The translations under genes were made by a program, and so were the position numbers. From assembly GCA_946480085.1 (NCBI GenBank), contig CAMLHZ010000001.1, forward strand, positions 186,001 through 250,000: DNA of 64,000 nt, read 5' to 3'. Positions 29,001-35,783 of this stretch are shown here, in pieces (the first letter of the stretch is position 1; every line of letters starts with the position of its first letter). The DNA is from an uncultured Flavobacteriales bacterium. Lineage in GTDB: Bacteria; Bacteroidota; Bacteroidia; Flavobacteriales; Crocinitomicaceae. Under the pieces are notes generated by a model. That model was not told the origin of the DNA. It was given only the letters and a program-made list of their open reading frames with translations, and ran no database searches.

Positions 29001-30847
29001 TTGCGGAGCAGGCTTATGAATTTATGGTTGACAAAAAAGTTGATGTCATCCGATTTGATTACGATAATGACGAATTAGGAAGCATGTTGGGAGCCGACTA
29101 CTTAAAGGCGGATCTTGACTATTTGGAAAATCACCTCATCGTTAACCAAAGAGAAAAACAACAGCAAGTAAAGTGTGTGATTTCTATGGCACGTGATTTC
29201 CCTCAGGCTTTACAAGATCTGCGCGAAAACGGACAAAGTCTGGTTCCAGTAACTTTAGCTTATCTCGAAAAAAGATTCCCGGGATTGTACCAGATGAAAG
29301 TAGCCGCAATCGAAGTGCAGCCGTTTGTAATCACAAATCCAACGCGTTTCAATGTAGAATTGAGCTTTTTGGGATCTGGCCTGCTTCGTACTCAAACCAC
29401 ACCTGCTTACGATGATGGAAGTGGTGAAAATGTAATCAATAATTTCGGCGGATATGGAACACCAGCTTGGATCTCAAATGCAGAAACACTTTTCCCGGTT
29501 AAAACATTACTTAGCTCGGTGGAAACAAGTATTTACTCTGGACTTTCAGCGAGTGAAGAAAGTAGTTATTTCCAATCGTTTAGTGCGCAACAAAAAGCAG
29601 CGTTCGAAGATTGTCCCGCAGCAGGTGGATGGATGCTAGATATGAGTATGACTGAGAATGAAGTAGTTCCAGGATCGATGGCCGACATGGTGCTAACATT
29701 CTACCTAACAGGTTACTACTCTACCGAACTGAAAAATGAAATTGAAAACGCCGTACGCACAGAAGAGACACTCGTAACCAATACGTTCTCTGCACAACGC
29801 GAATTTCCAGATGCTCTATTTGATTTCCAGCGTTCAGGAAAAATTGGTCTTCCAATCTCCCCTGAAATGTTAGCACTGAACAAACGTATCGGAAAACTCA
29901 ATGAACTTTCTTTACGATTCATTCCATCAAAAATTGATGTTGGTTTCACGCGCTTTTCGTCAATTAGTGTTTCTAAATTTTTCTGTACCAAAAACGTCAA
30001 GCTGGAAGTGATTAGTGAAACTCCTCAAGTGTTCTTAGAAGGAAAAAACATGGTGTTAAACATTACTTTGTCAAATGTAAAAAACAAAGAAATCGTAATT
30101 TTCGCTCAGGAAGATCCATCTGTTCAATTGAGCAGAAACGCTGCTTCGAACGACACACATGATTTTGGTAAAATTGAGTTCAAAAAACAAGGAAAACAGA
30201 TTGTTATTATTCGTGAAACTACTGGCGGGGTATTGAATGACTACTCTTTGGAAGTCTTTGTTTCGAAAAACGAAAAAATGATTCTTCCCACAACTACGTT
30301 CACTAAAACAAGCATCGATTCCAATAAAAAGTTGGCGTTTTCAATGAACCAATTGAAGAAAAAATCGAATGGGTCTTTCGACACTGTTTCTTATGAGAAG
30401 CAAGATGAAAATGCGCAATGCCTGGTTTTGGATCAAGATGGTAAGCTTCTTGGAGAAACAACGACAGATAAACTTTCTGGTTTTAACGTAAACATCAGTG
30501 GACAAAAGGAACAAAACTTATACGTAATTGTTCTATATACAAAGAAAGTAACTAGTTCATTTCAGTGTAACCAAGACATCAAGCCGTTCAGCAATAGCAC
30601 AAATAATGCTCCTCTTCGAACAAACGTGAAAAATCACGATGCCCAAAATCCTCTAACACCTTTTGCAGAGCATTTGTTTGGAGCTGATTTGAAGAAGGTT
30701 AAATCTCCAGTGGATAATTGGCAACTTGCTATTACACCAGCACAAAATCCTTTTTTAGAATGCTATGATTGCAATGGGGTAAAAAAACTCGACGCAACGA
30801 TGTTTAACGATGTTATTCTAAGCATGGAATATTACTTGCATCCGTAA
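26075..30847 (+). CDS. Compact TcA-like pore-forming toxin component
   Basis: A 1590-residue protein, shorter than usual TcA (about 2400). An N-terminal helical region is followed by a Gly/Pro/Asp-rich linker (about 213-280), a helical shell (about 300-700) and a long coiled-coil segment. Near 818-880 lies a hydrophobic Ala/Gly hairpin (VVSAIPAIAGAIAGGVAGTA), placed like the TcA translocation-channel tip. Then come LGADYLKADLDYLENHLI and MARDFPQALQDLRENG, hallmarks of the TcA C-terminal TcB-binding region. A WxLxM...DMVLTFYL block at about 1183-1213 and a similar WQLAI...DVILSMEYYL block at about 1547-1590 suggest a duplicated end. Receptor-binding and neuraminidase-like domains are not recognisable. 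No secretion signal is visible. Confidence 0.82.
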   Translation: MKTPNLIKDSVKAKKALTAAQLTSWIKEFSDFSNAQIVPDKAIKETILSALQKKEKISNAVLANLSEGYKNFSILKLGKADFKNNYQLALNEKIKTSVVAIVTAQEIAETTFAEETLQRIFESHTKTVNGIEDFPISPDLIVFKAKMDFENGKKPAVLVKELSSSLAVNKADRKLSRALAHYALIDGNNALAKKTLDQIPIDPTSFHEMTLRKRLDPHNDFGGIGNPGGPDFPFPDHGNQGLPGFPDLDKPTKPGRGDIFPPGGRPFDEDPIGDLIADRNREENIPKPFTDTISVKFPENFYLYHYSLLNETKLEELKKYIATDSAVKGNPTHILNVLYNAHKNWSVALDELHKQRFSSALIKLNAAQDSALGILRCIFNTTKSENARLARVAERRNPVNGNKPTDPLLFDLQKVLEEYTKKNRPTSSPFSRKKDDRNAFIDLDSLHYMDWLEPISRYTPGQKPLKANVGTDEFLGESWFTKQTISDFNALTEDEKIAFRQRVSFFDFQLFCLAYIFIPFSKIEAYRFSKQYENALTEIDRLKTLDNQFKFLNQAMEKPFLAILQSQILIEKAEKEYKSGTVLKNLIDSTTNPKGLVAKTTYESAVLAFSDFPKYAEYVQKTIDDFPLTKNTGNRLDDRKANLMRAKEMRSLQIAATEANRLALVPKKDFPWKNQIKINLTNENGTCANPLIYSLIMQAKSRLLQIKNDFNYLGYKDNFLPPWKFSFLLDRARYYTDQTKNLQRDYLNFISNAEREELQEMSAGQALSMERMNVTIENARVDLSLNEVETAQESNELALLQIDNASKRKQNFDDYDKTADAADFVVGVYSVVSAIPAIAGAIAGGVAGTAVNPGVGSSVGAFMGASATGAGAITQLAQLFKESAQRDMEQKNLDLAISEATKAEDVSKEQLESAEQSLKIANLQAQSAMMRLEFAKDNYEYLRNRLTNAELWFRLAHQIREISNIYFRRAIEISFLAEQAYEFMVDKKVDVIRFDYDNDELGSMLGADYLKADLDYLENHLIVNQREKQQQVKCVISMARDFPQALQDLRENGQSLVPVTLAYLEKRFPGLYQMKVAAIEVQPFVITNPTRFNVELSFLGSGLLRTQTTPAYDDGSGENVINNFGGYGTPAWISNAETLFPVKTLLSSVETSIYSGLSASEESSYFQSFSAQQKAAFEDCPAAGGWMLDMSMTENEVVPGSMADMVLTFYLTGYYSTELKNEIENAVRTEETLVTNTFSAQREFPDALFDFQRSGKIGLPISPEMLALNKRIGKLNELSLRFIPSKIDVGFTRFSSISVSKFFCTKNVKLEVISETPQVFLEGKNMVLNITLSNVKNKEIVIFAQEDPSVQLSRNAASNDTHDFGKIEFKKQGKQIVIIRETTGGVLNDYSLEVFVSKNEKMILPTTTFTKTSIDSNKKLAFSMNQLKKKSNGSFDTVSYEKQDENAQCLVLDQDGKLLGETTTDKLSGFNVNISGQKEQNLYVIVLYTKKVTSSFQCNQDIKPFSNSTNNAPLRTNVKNHDAQNPLTPFAEHLFGADLKKVKSPVDNWQLAITPAQNPFLECYDCNGVKKLDATMFNDVILSMEYYLHP

Positions 30848-30871
30848 ACAGGTTTAAATATCTTCTCCATT

Positions 30872-30906
30872 TTACTGGCGACTTCGAGAGCCTCAGTCGC
30901 CAGTAA
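30872..30906. terminator. Perfect 12-bp hairpin after the TcA gene (REP-like)
   Basis: Left arm TTACTGGCGACT (30872-30883) and right arm AGTCGCCAGTAA (30895-30906) are exact complements around the apex TCGAGAGCCTC. It lacks a strong T run but follows the toxin stop by 24 bases. The apex CTTCGAGAGCCTCAG is shared, in inverse orientation, with the hairpin at 40391. Confidence 0.65.
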
Positions 30907-30947
30907 GGAGAGAACTATAACAAAACTAAAATTCGTAAATTCGAAGG

Positions 30948-31148
30948 GTGAAAGAAAAACAACTGACATACGAAGAGGCATACAAAGAACTTGAAGCAAT
31001 CATTTCCGACATTGAAGATGGTGAAATTGGTGTGGATGTGCTTTCTGAAAAAGTAAAACGCGCTGCAGAATTAATTGCATTCTGTAAACAAAAGCTTGCA
31101 ACCACAGAAAGTGACGTTCAGAAGATCTTAGATGATTTAAAAGACTAA
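30948..31148 (+). CDS. xseB: Exodeoxyribonuclease VII small subunit
   Basis: A 66-residue helical protein with the XseB pattern LTYEEAYKELEAIISDIEDGEIGVDVLSEKVKRA. Several copies bind the coiled-coil of XseA. The start is GTG at 30948, giving the normal length. In most bacteria it is directly downstream of xseA. Here the two are 11.9 kb apart, with the Tc-like cassette between them, so the small subunit now needs its own promoter. A weak TAAATTCG box lies about 15 bases upstream. Confidence 0.9.
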   Translation: MKEKQLTYEEAYKELEAIISDIEDGEIGVDVLSEKVKRAAELIAFCKQKLATTESDVQKILDDLKD

Positions 31149-31149
31149 C

Positions 31150-31216
31150 ATCTCGACTCCGCTGCGCCTATGCTGAAGCTTTAGCGCAAGCATTCGATGA
31201 CCGGAGCTCAGTCATC
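31150..31216. repeat. REP-like element with nested hairpins
   Basis: Begins with the TCTCGACTCCGCTGCG word, contains ATGCT/AGCAT arms around CTGAAGCTTTAG, and ends with a GATGAC/GTCATC hairpin (31196-31216). It belongs to the TCGACTCCGCTCGA family and may act as the xseB terminator. Confidence 0.45.
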
Positions 31217-31290
31217 TTCCAAAAAAGTGATAATCGACGCTTTCAGAATGAATACCGTTTTCGAGGTAGTTTTTAAAGCTGACTTTTACC

Positions 31291-31298
31291 TAAATTTG
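31291..31298 (+). promoter_or_regulatory. -7 promoter box for feoAB
   Basis: TAAATTTG, exact match to TAnnTTTG, 48 bases before the feoA ATG. A small hairpin CTGCC-AAATAC-GGCAG (31306-31321) would lie at the 5' end of the transcript. I see no Fur-box-like palindrome. Confidence 0.55.
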
Positions 31299-31345
31299 CG
31301 CCTCTCTGCCAAATACGGCAGAACCGATTTCCTCACAATCGATAA

Positions 31346-31564
31346 ATGAAAAAGCTATCCGATTTAAAACCAGGTGATATTACCCGAGTAATTGGAATTC
31401 AATCTTCCGAGTTGAAACCCAAATTGCTTGAAATGGGTTTGGTCGAAAATCAGGAAATCAAGGTTCTTTTTAAAGCACCATTCGGCGATCCAATTGCTGT
31501 TGAAGTTGGAGATTACGTGCTTTCCATGCGCAAAGACGAAGCCGCTTTAGTTAATGTAGAATGA
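31346..31564 (+). CDS. feoA: Ferrous iron transport accessory protein FeoA
   Basis: A 72-residue SH3-like cytosolic protein that modulates FeoB. It shows LSDLKPGDITRV, LLEMGLVENQEIKVLFKAPFGD and the final strand VGDYVLSMRKDEAALVNVE, all normal for FeoA. The stop overlaps the feoB start (ATGA, 4 bases), which indicates translational coupling. Confidence 0.93.
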   Translation: MKKLSDLKPGDITRVIGIQSSELKPKLLEMGLVENQEIKVLFKAPFGDPIAVEVGDYVLSMRKDEAALVNVE

Positions 31565-33498
31565 GAAAAGTAGCACTCTTCGGTAATCCGAATACAGGAA
31601 AAAGTTCCTTGTTTAATCGACTAACCGGTTTGAACCAGAAAGTTGGAAATTTTCCGGGTGTTACCATTGATAAATCTGTAGGAAAGCTTCATCACAATAA
31701 CGTTGACATTGAGATCATTGATTTACCAGGAACGTACTCTATTTATCCGCGATCCAAAGACGAAGAAGTAGTTTACAATATTCTTTCCGACAAAAATCAC
31801 AAGGATTATCCAGAACTAGCTGTTGTGGTAATCGATGCTACGAATCTGGAACGAAATCTTCTGCTTTGCTCACAGGTTTACGAATTAGGAATTCCTACGA
31901 TTTTGGTGCTAAACATGACAGATGTTGCACACAAAAAGAAGTTGACCATTGACGATCAAAAACTGAATTCTTACTTCCCAAACGCAAAAATTGTACGCTG
32001 TAATGCCCGAATTGGAACTGGAATCCCAGAGTTAAAAGACTTCATTTCCACACATGATCAACCGAATTCAGAAAGTGAAAAACCGCCAATTTCGATTAAC
32101 GATTTAGAAGCTCAATCAACCGACACAGAAAACAAATTCCGCAAAATTAAAGCAATTTGTGCGGAGGTTATCCGAAAGCAACCTGATGTTATCAACTTTA
32201 GCAGGAAGATAGATCGTTGGTTGATTCACCCGGTTTTTGGATATTTATTCTTCTTTGCCTTACTGCTGATCATTTTTCAATCGGTATTTACGCTGGCCGC
32301 TTATCCAATGGACTGGATCGACGCCGGCTTCTCAAACCTAACATCCTGGATGCATGAAATAATGCCTGCAGGCTTATTCACTGATTTGCTTACAGACGGA
32401 TTAATTGCAGGAATTGGAGGCGTTGTTATCTTCCTTCCACAAATCATTTTGCTCTTCTTCTTGCTCGGAATTTTGGAAGAAACGGGATACATGTCACGTG
32501 TGGTATTCATTATGGACAAATTGGTTCGCCCCTTTGGTTTAAATGGAAAAAGTGTTGTTCCGTTAATTTCAAGTGCTGCGTGTGCCATTCCTGGTATTAT
32601 GGCTGCGAGAACGATTTCATCATGGAAAGAGAGAATCACAACCATTATGGTTTCGCCATTGATGAGTTGCTCGGCAAGAATCCCGGTTTATACGTTACTT
32701 ATTGCTTTGATCATCCCTAACAAAACTGTTGGCGGAATATTCAATCTTCAAGGCTTGGTGCTTTTTGGAATGTACGCCCTTGGATTGGCTGCAGCACTAT
32801 TGGTCGCATTTGTTCTGAAGAAAATTCTGAAGAGTAAAGAGCTGAGTATTTTCTTGCTGGAGTTGCCCGACTACAAATCGCCGCGCTGGGGAAATGTGCT
32901 CCTTGACGTTTACAAAAAAGGCAAAACCTTTCTTTTCGATGCAGGAAAAATCATTGTTGCTATTTCCATCATTCTTTGGGCACTGTCAACATTTGGTCCG
33001 GGAAATAGTTTAGAAACCGCTGAAAAAAACGCGTTAGCATTAACCAAAAACCAAAGTGAGGATCTTCAGCAAGAAGCCGTAGCATCCGCAAAACTGGAAG
33101 CAAGCTATATTGGAATGTTAGGTCACGCCATTGAACCAGTTATCAAACCGCTGGGTTACGACTGGAAAATGGGAATTGCTTTGCTCACCTCATTTGCAGC
33201 ACGAGAAGTGTTTGTTGGATCACTTTCTACGATTTATTCTGTTCATCAGGAAGACGACAATCAGCAACCATTGATTGAAAAGATGCGGGCTCAGGAATAT
33301 CCGAATGGAAAATCAATTTTCACCTTTGCCAGCGGAATGTCGCTAATGGTTTTTTACGCATTTGCAATGCAATGTATGGCAACTTTAGCGGTTGTAAAAC
33401 GTGAAACAAAAAGCTGGAAATGGCCGCTCATCCAACTAGGATATATGGGCGCAATGGCGTATCTTGGAGCATTGTTAACGTATCAGTTACTAAGTTAA
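31561..33498 (+). CDS. feoB: Ferrous iron transport protein B
   Basis: A 645-residue GTPase-permease for Fe(II) uptake across the inner membrane. The N-terminal G domain has G1 GNPNTGKSS, G3 DLPGTYS and G4 NMTD; a helical spacer follows. The membrane part has two Gate-type halves (SSAACAIPGIMAARTI and MSCSARIPVYTLLIALI) with the conserved Cys residues. It is somewhat shorter than the E. coli protein but complete for this phylum. The upstream feoA overlaps it by 4 bases, and the tiny downstream gene starts on the base after its stop. Confidence 0.93.
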   Translation: MRKVALFGNPNTGKSSLFNRLTGLNQKVGNFPGVTIDKSVGKLHHNNVDIEIIDLPGTYSIYPRSKDEEVVYNILSDKNHKDYPELAVVVIDATNLERNLLLCSQVYELGIPTILVLNMTDVAHKKKLTIDDQKLNSYFPNAKIVRCNARIGTGIPELKDFISTHDQPNSESEKPPISINDLEAQSTDTENKFRKIKAICAEVIRKQPDVINFSRKIDRWLIHPVFGYLFFFALLLIIFQSVFTLAAYPMDWIDAGFSNLTSWMHEIMPAGLFTDLLTDGLIAGIGGVVIFLPQIILLFFLLGILEETGYMSRVVFIMDKLVRPFGLNGKSVVPLISSAACAIPGIMAARTISSWKERITTIMVSPLMSCSARIPVYTLLIALIIPNKTVGGIFNLQGLVLFGMYALGLAAALLVAFVLKKILKSKELSIFLLELPDYKSPRWGNVLLDVYKKGKTFLFDAGKIIVAISIILWALSTFGPGNSLETAEKNALALTKNQSEDLQQEAVASAKLEASYIGMLGHAIEPVIKPLGYDWKMGIALLTSFAAREVFVGSLSTIYSVHQEDDNQQPLIEKMRAQEYPNGKSIFTFASGMSLMVFYAFAMQCMATLAVVKRETKSWKWPLIQLGYMGAMAYLGALLTYQLLS

Positions 33499-33636
33499 AT
33501 GCAGGTTACGCTGGTTGTCATATTAGTTGTTGCGGCGGTGGGCTTTATGAGCTATCGTTTTTACAGAACTTGGTTTTCGAAGAAGAATCAGGGGTGTGAT
33601 AAGTGCGTCTCGACTCCGCTCGACGACCATAAATAA
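33499..33636 (+). CDS. FeoB-associated Cys-rich membrane peptide
   Basis: A 45-residue peptide whose ATG directly follows the feoB TAA. It has one transmembrane helix (VTLVVILVVAAVGFMSYRFY), a basic patch and a GCDKC motif. This is the plan of the small Cys-rich proteins found after feoB in Bacteroidota, thought to play a FeoC-like role. The last ten residues (CVSTPLDDHK) are encoded by a REP-like TCTCGACTCCGCTCGACGACC element, so the tail seems to derive from the repeat. Position and motif make it a likely real gene despite its size. Confidence 0.65.
   Translation: MQVTLVVILVVAAVGFMSYRFYRTWFSKKNQGCDKCVSTPLDDHK
33606..33630. repeat. REP-like element inside the FeoB-partner gene
   Basis: CGTCTCGACTCCGCTCGACG, a member of the TCGACTCCGCTCGA family. 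It is read in frame as the C-terminus of the small peptide. Confidence 0.5.
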
Positions 33637-33700
33637 TTGACGCTTGACAAAAGACAATAGACTTTATTTTGTAGTATAAAGCGTATTTTCTCATCTCCAA

Positions 33701-34234
33701 ATGAATGGATCATTCTCAAATTCAGCGTTCTATAGTGAACTTCAATTATCTCTTCCATCTAGCACGTTAGAACAGCGCAAAATCTGGATAACGACAATTC
33801 TAGAGAACAACATTTCACTTGCCGAACTTGCAGATTTACTGAAGTGTGACAAGAAAATTGCCACCCGTTTTTTGTGGTTATTAAGTGAATTGGGAATGAC
33901 ATATCCCGACAAATTGTTTACTGAACTTCCTTTCTTATTGCGTTTTTGCGAAAATGCGAATCCGGTTTATCTTCAATCTTTTGCCAACTATTGGCGATTT
34001 GCAGGTGTTCCGGAAGAAAATGAAGCCGAGGTGATCGAGATACTATTCCACTGGATATTATCACCAGAAATAAATGTAACCATTAAGTCGAGAGCTATTT
34101 TTGTGTTGTTTGAATTGACAAAGAAATATCCGGAACTTAAATCTGAAATGCGACTTTGTTTGGAAGATCAGAAGGACAACTATTCGAAAGACTTTCAGAA
34201 AAGGGTTGAGAAGGTTTTGATTGAACTGAGCTAA
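33701..34234 (+). CDS. Hypothetical helical protein
   Basis: A 177-residue soluble protein, not recognised. It is almost entirely helical with repeated amphipathic pairs (LAELADLLKCDKKIATRFLWLLSELGM, VTIKSRAIFVLFELTKKYPELKSEM) that look like HEAT-type repeats, which usually act as protein-binding adaptors. It has no signal peptide or enzyme motif. The ATG at 33701 is the first in frame after a stretch without coding features. The next gene starts 87 bases later and encodes an outer-membrane protein, which gives no obvious functional link. Confidence 0.65.
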   Translation: MNGSFSNSAFYSELQLSLPSSTLEQRKIWITTILENNISLAELADLLKCDKKIATRFLWLLSELGMTYPDKLFTELPFLLRFCENANPVYLQSFANYWRFAGVPEENEAEVIEILFHWILSPEINVTIKSRAIFVLFELTKKYPELKSEMRLCLEDQKDNYSKDFQKRVEKVLIELS

Positions 34235-34321
34235 CAATCATTCTTCCACATAATTTCATTTCCTTCACCATTTCTGGAAACAAAATTCTATTTTCGGTAA
34301 ATTGTTGTATTTCAAGCTTAA

Positions 34322-35224
34322 ATGAAAAAAACATACCTGATCTTCCTTTTATTGATCAATTGCAGCTCTGTTAATGCGCAAAATTATATTGACCTCCTGA
34401 AGTTCGATTATTCAATTACGCCGTCAAATCCTTTTAAAAATAACTCGACTGGAACCACACTTCAGGAAATGAACGGAGAAACAACAGTCCCAATCAAACT
34501 GAATGATCAGTTTACATTCTTAACCGGGCTGAATTATGAATCCAATACGGCTTCGTTTAATCCGGGTAGAAAAGTAGAAACAATCTTCGGAACCACGCTG
34601 AAACTTGGAGCAAATATTAAACACAATGCGAACTGGAGTGGAACTTACGTATTGCTTCCCAAACTTTCGAGCGATCTGAAAACAATATCAAATCAGGATT
34701 TTCAAATAGGAGCTTATGCTTTAATGCAATACTCCAAATCAACCCATCTGAATTACAAGTTTGGTGCTTACGTTAATGCTGATCTATTCGGACCTTTTAT
34801 CGTTCCATTATTGGGCATTTATTACCAGAATTCAACGGAGAAGTTGGAATTCAAAGCGCTCTTACCTGTAAATCTCGATCTCAATTATGTTATAGCAAAA
34901 AACACGCGCATTGGTTTCAGCTTCAAAGGTCAGGTCCGCAGTTATCATATGAACACGCCTATTGAGTACGAACAAAACCGCTATTTGGTAAAATCAACCA
35001 ATGATCTTTATGCCTATTTACAGTATGGTTTTAACAATGGGTTGAACTTTCAACTCGCATTTGGTCGTTCCCTGGCAAGATCTTACCGCATTTATGAGGA
35101 AAAGGTGGATTTCGGCATGCCGCTGTTTTATGCGGGCGATAACCGAACACAGCTGAATTCAGACTTTAAAGACGGTTGGTTATTCAAACTTGCTTTATTC
35201 TACCGGTTGAAAATTAATTCATAG
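34322..35224 (+). CDS. DUF6268-like outer-membrane beta-barrel protein
   Basis: A 300-residue protein with a signal peptide (KKTYLIFLLLINCSSVNAQ). Alternating amphipathic strands end in a terminal LFKLALFYRLKINS, as expected for an outer-membrane barrel. The opening FDYSITPSNPF...GETTVPIKLNDQFTFLTGLNYE fits the DUF6268 family of Bacteroidota. Function and ligand are unknown. The start is the ATG at 34322 and no other is suitable. It is followed by the LemA pair after 53 bases. Confidence 0.7.
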   Translation: MKKTYLIFLLLINCSSVNAQNYIDLLKFDYSITPSNPFKNNSTGTTLQEMNGETTVPIKLNDQFTFLTGLNYESNTASFNPGRKVETIFGTTLKLGANIKHNANWSGTYVLLPKLSSDLKTISNQDFQIGAYALMQYSKSTHLNYKFGAYVNADLFGPFIVPLLGIYYQNSTEKLEFKALLPVNLDLNYVIAKNTRIGFSFKGQVRSYHMNTPIEYEQNRYLVKSTNDLYAYLQYGFNNGLNFQLAFGRSLARSYRIYEEKVDFGMPLFYAGDNRTQLNSDFKDGWLFKLALFYRLKINS

Positions 35225-35277
35225 GTGTATCAATTTTCACTTGTCCCGCCTATCAAACTATTTCACTACTTTTCCGC

Positions 35278-35772
35278 ATGATTTGGATGGGAATAATTAT
35301 CGCAGTAATTCTGTTTCTTCTGGTGCTTTTTGTAGTACTAAGAAATAAACTGATCACTGCCAAAAACCTGGTCGATTCGGCCTACGCCGATGTTGATTCT
35401 CAGTTATTGCTTCGTTTTGAATTGATCCCGAAACTGGTTCAAATCACCCAGCATTATGCCACTTACGAAGCTGGGATTTTGGAGAAAATTGCAGAAAGTC
35501 GCGACATCTCTATTTGGAAAGAAAGCGATAATTATCCGCAAATTTTAAGCAAAATCCGCGTAATTAAAGAAAATCATCCCGACCTGAAAGCCAATATGAC
35601 CTTTGAAGATCTAATGATCCAAATCAAAAAGGTGGAAGATCATTTACGCTCCTCTCGACGATTTTATAATGGCACCGTTGAAGTTTACAACAACCGCGTT
35701 GCACAGTTTCCGTATTCGTTGATCAGTTTCGCAACCGGACATCAACAGCAACCTTATATTTCAGCAGAATAA
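35278..35772 (+). CDS. lemA: LemA family protein
   Basis: A 164-residue protein with one N-terminal membrane helix (MGIIIAVILFLLVLFVVL) followed by a long helical bundle. LVDSAYADVDSQLLLRFELIPKLVQI is the LemA signature, and FYNGTVEVYNNRVAQFPYSLI its conserved end. The family is membrane-anchored, N-terminus out, and often encoded with a DUF2207 protein, as here (11 bases downstream). The pair is thought to work in envelope maintenance, but its biochemical role is unsettled. Confidence 0.9.
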   Translation: MIWMGIIIAVILFLLVLFVVLRNKLITAKNLVDSAYADVDSQLLLRFELIPKLVQITQHYATYEAGILEKIAESRDISIWKESDNYPQILSKIRVIKENHPDLKANMTFEDLMIQIKKVEDHLRSSRRFYNGTVEVYNNRVAQFPYSLISFATGHQQQPYISAE

Positions 35773-35783
35773 AACGGCTATAC

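Noticed and set aside
31299..31345. Riboswitch in the feoAB leader
   Set aside because: Only one 5-bp hairpin is visible in a leader of about 45 bases, too little for a known riboswitch class.
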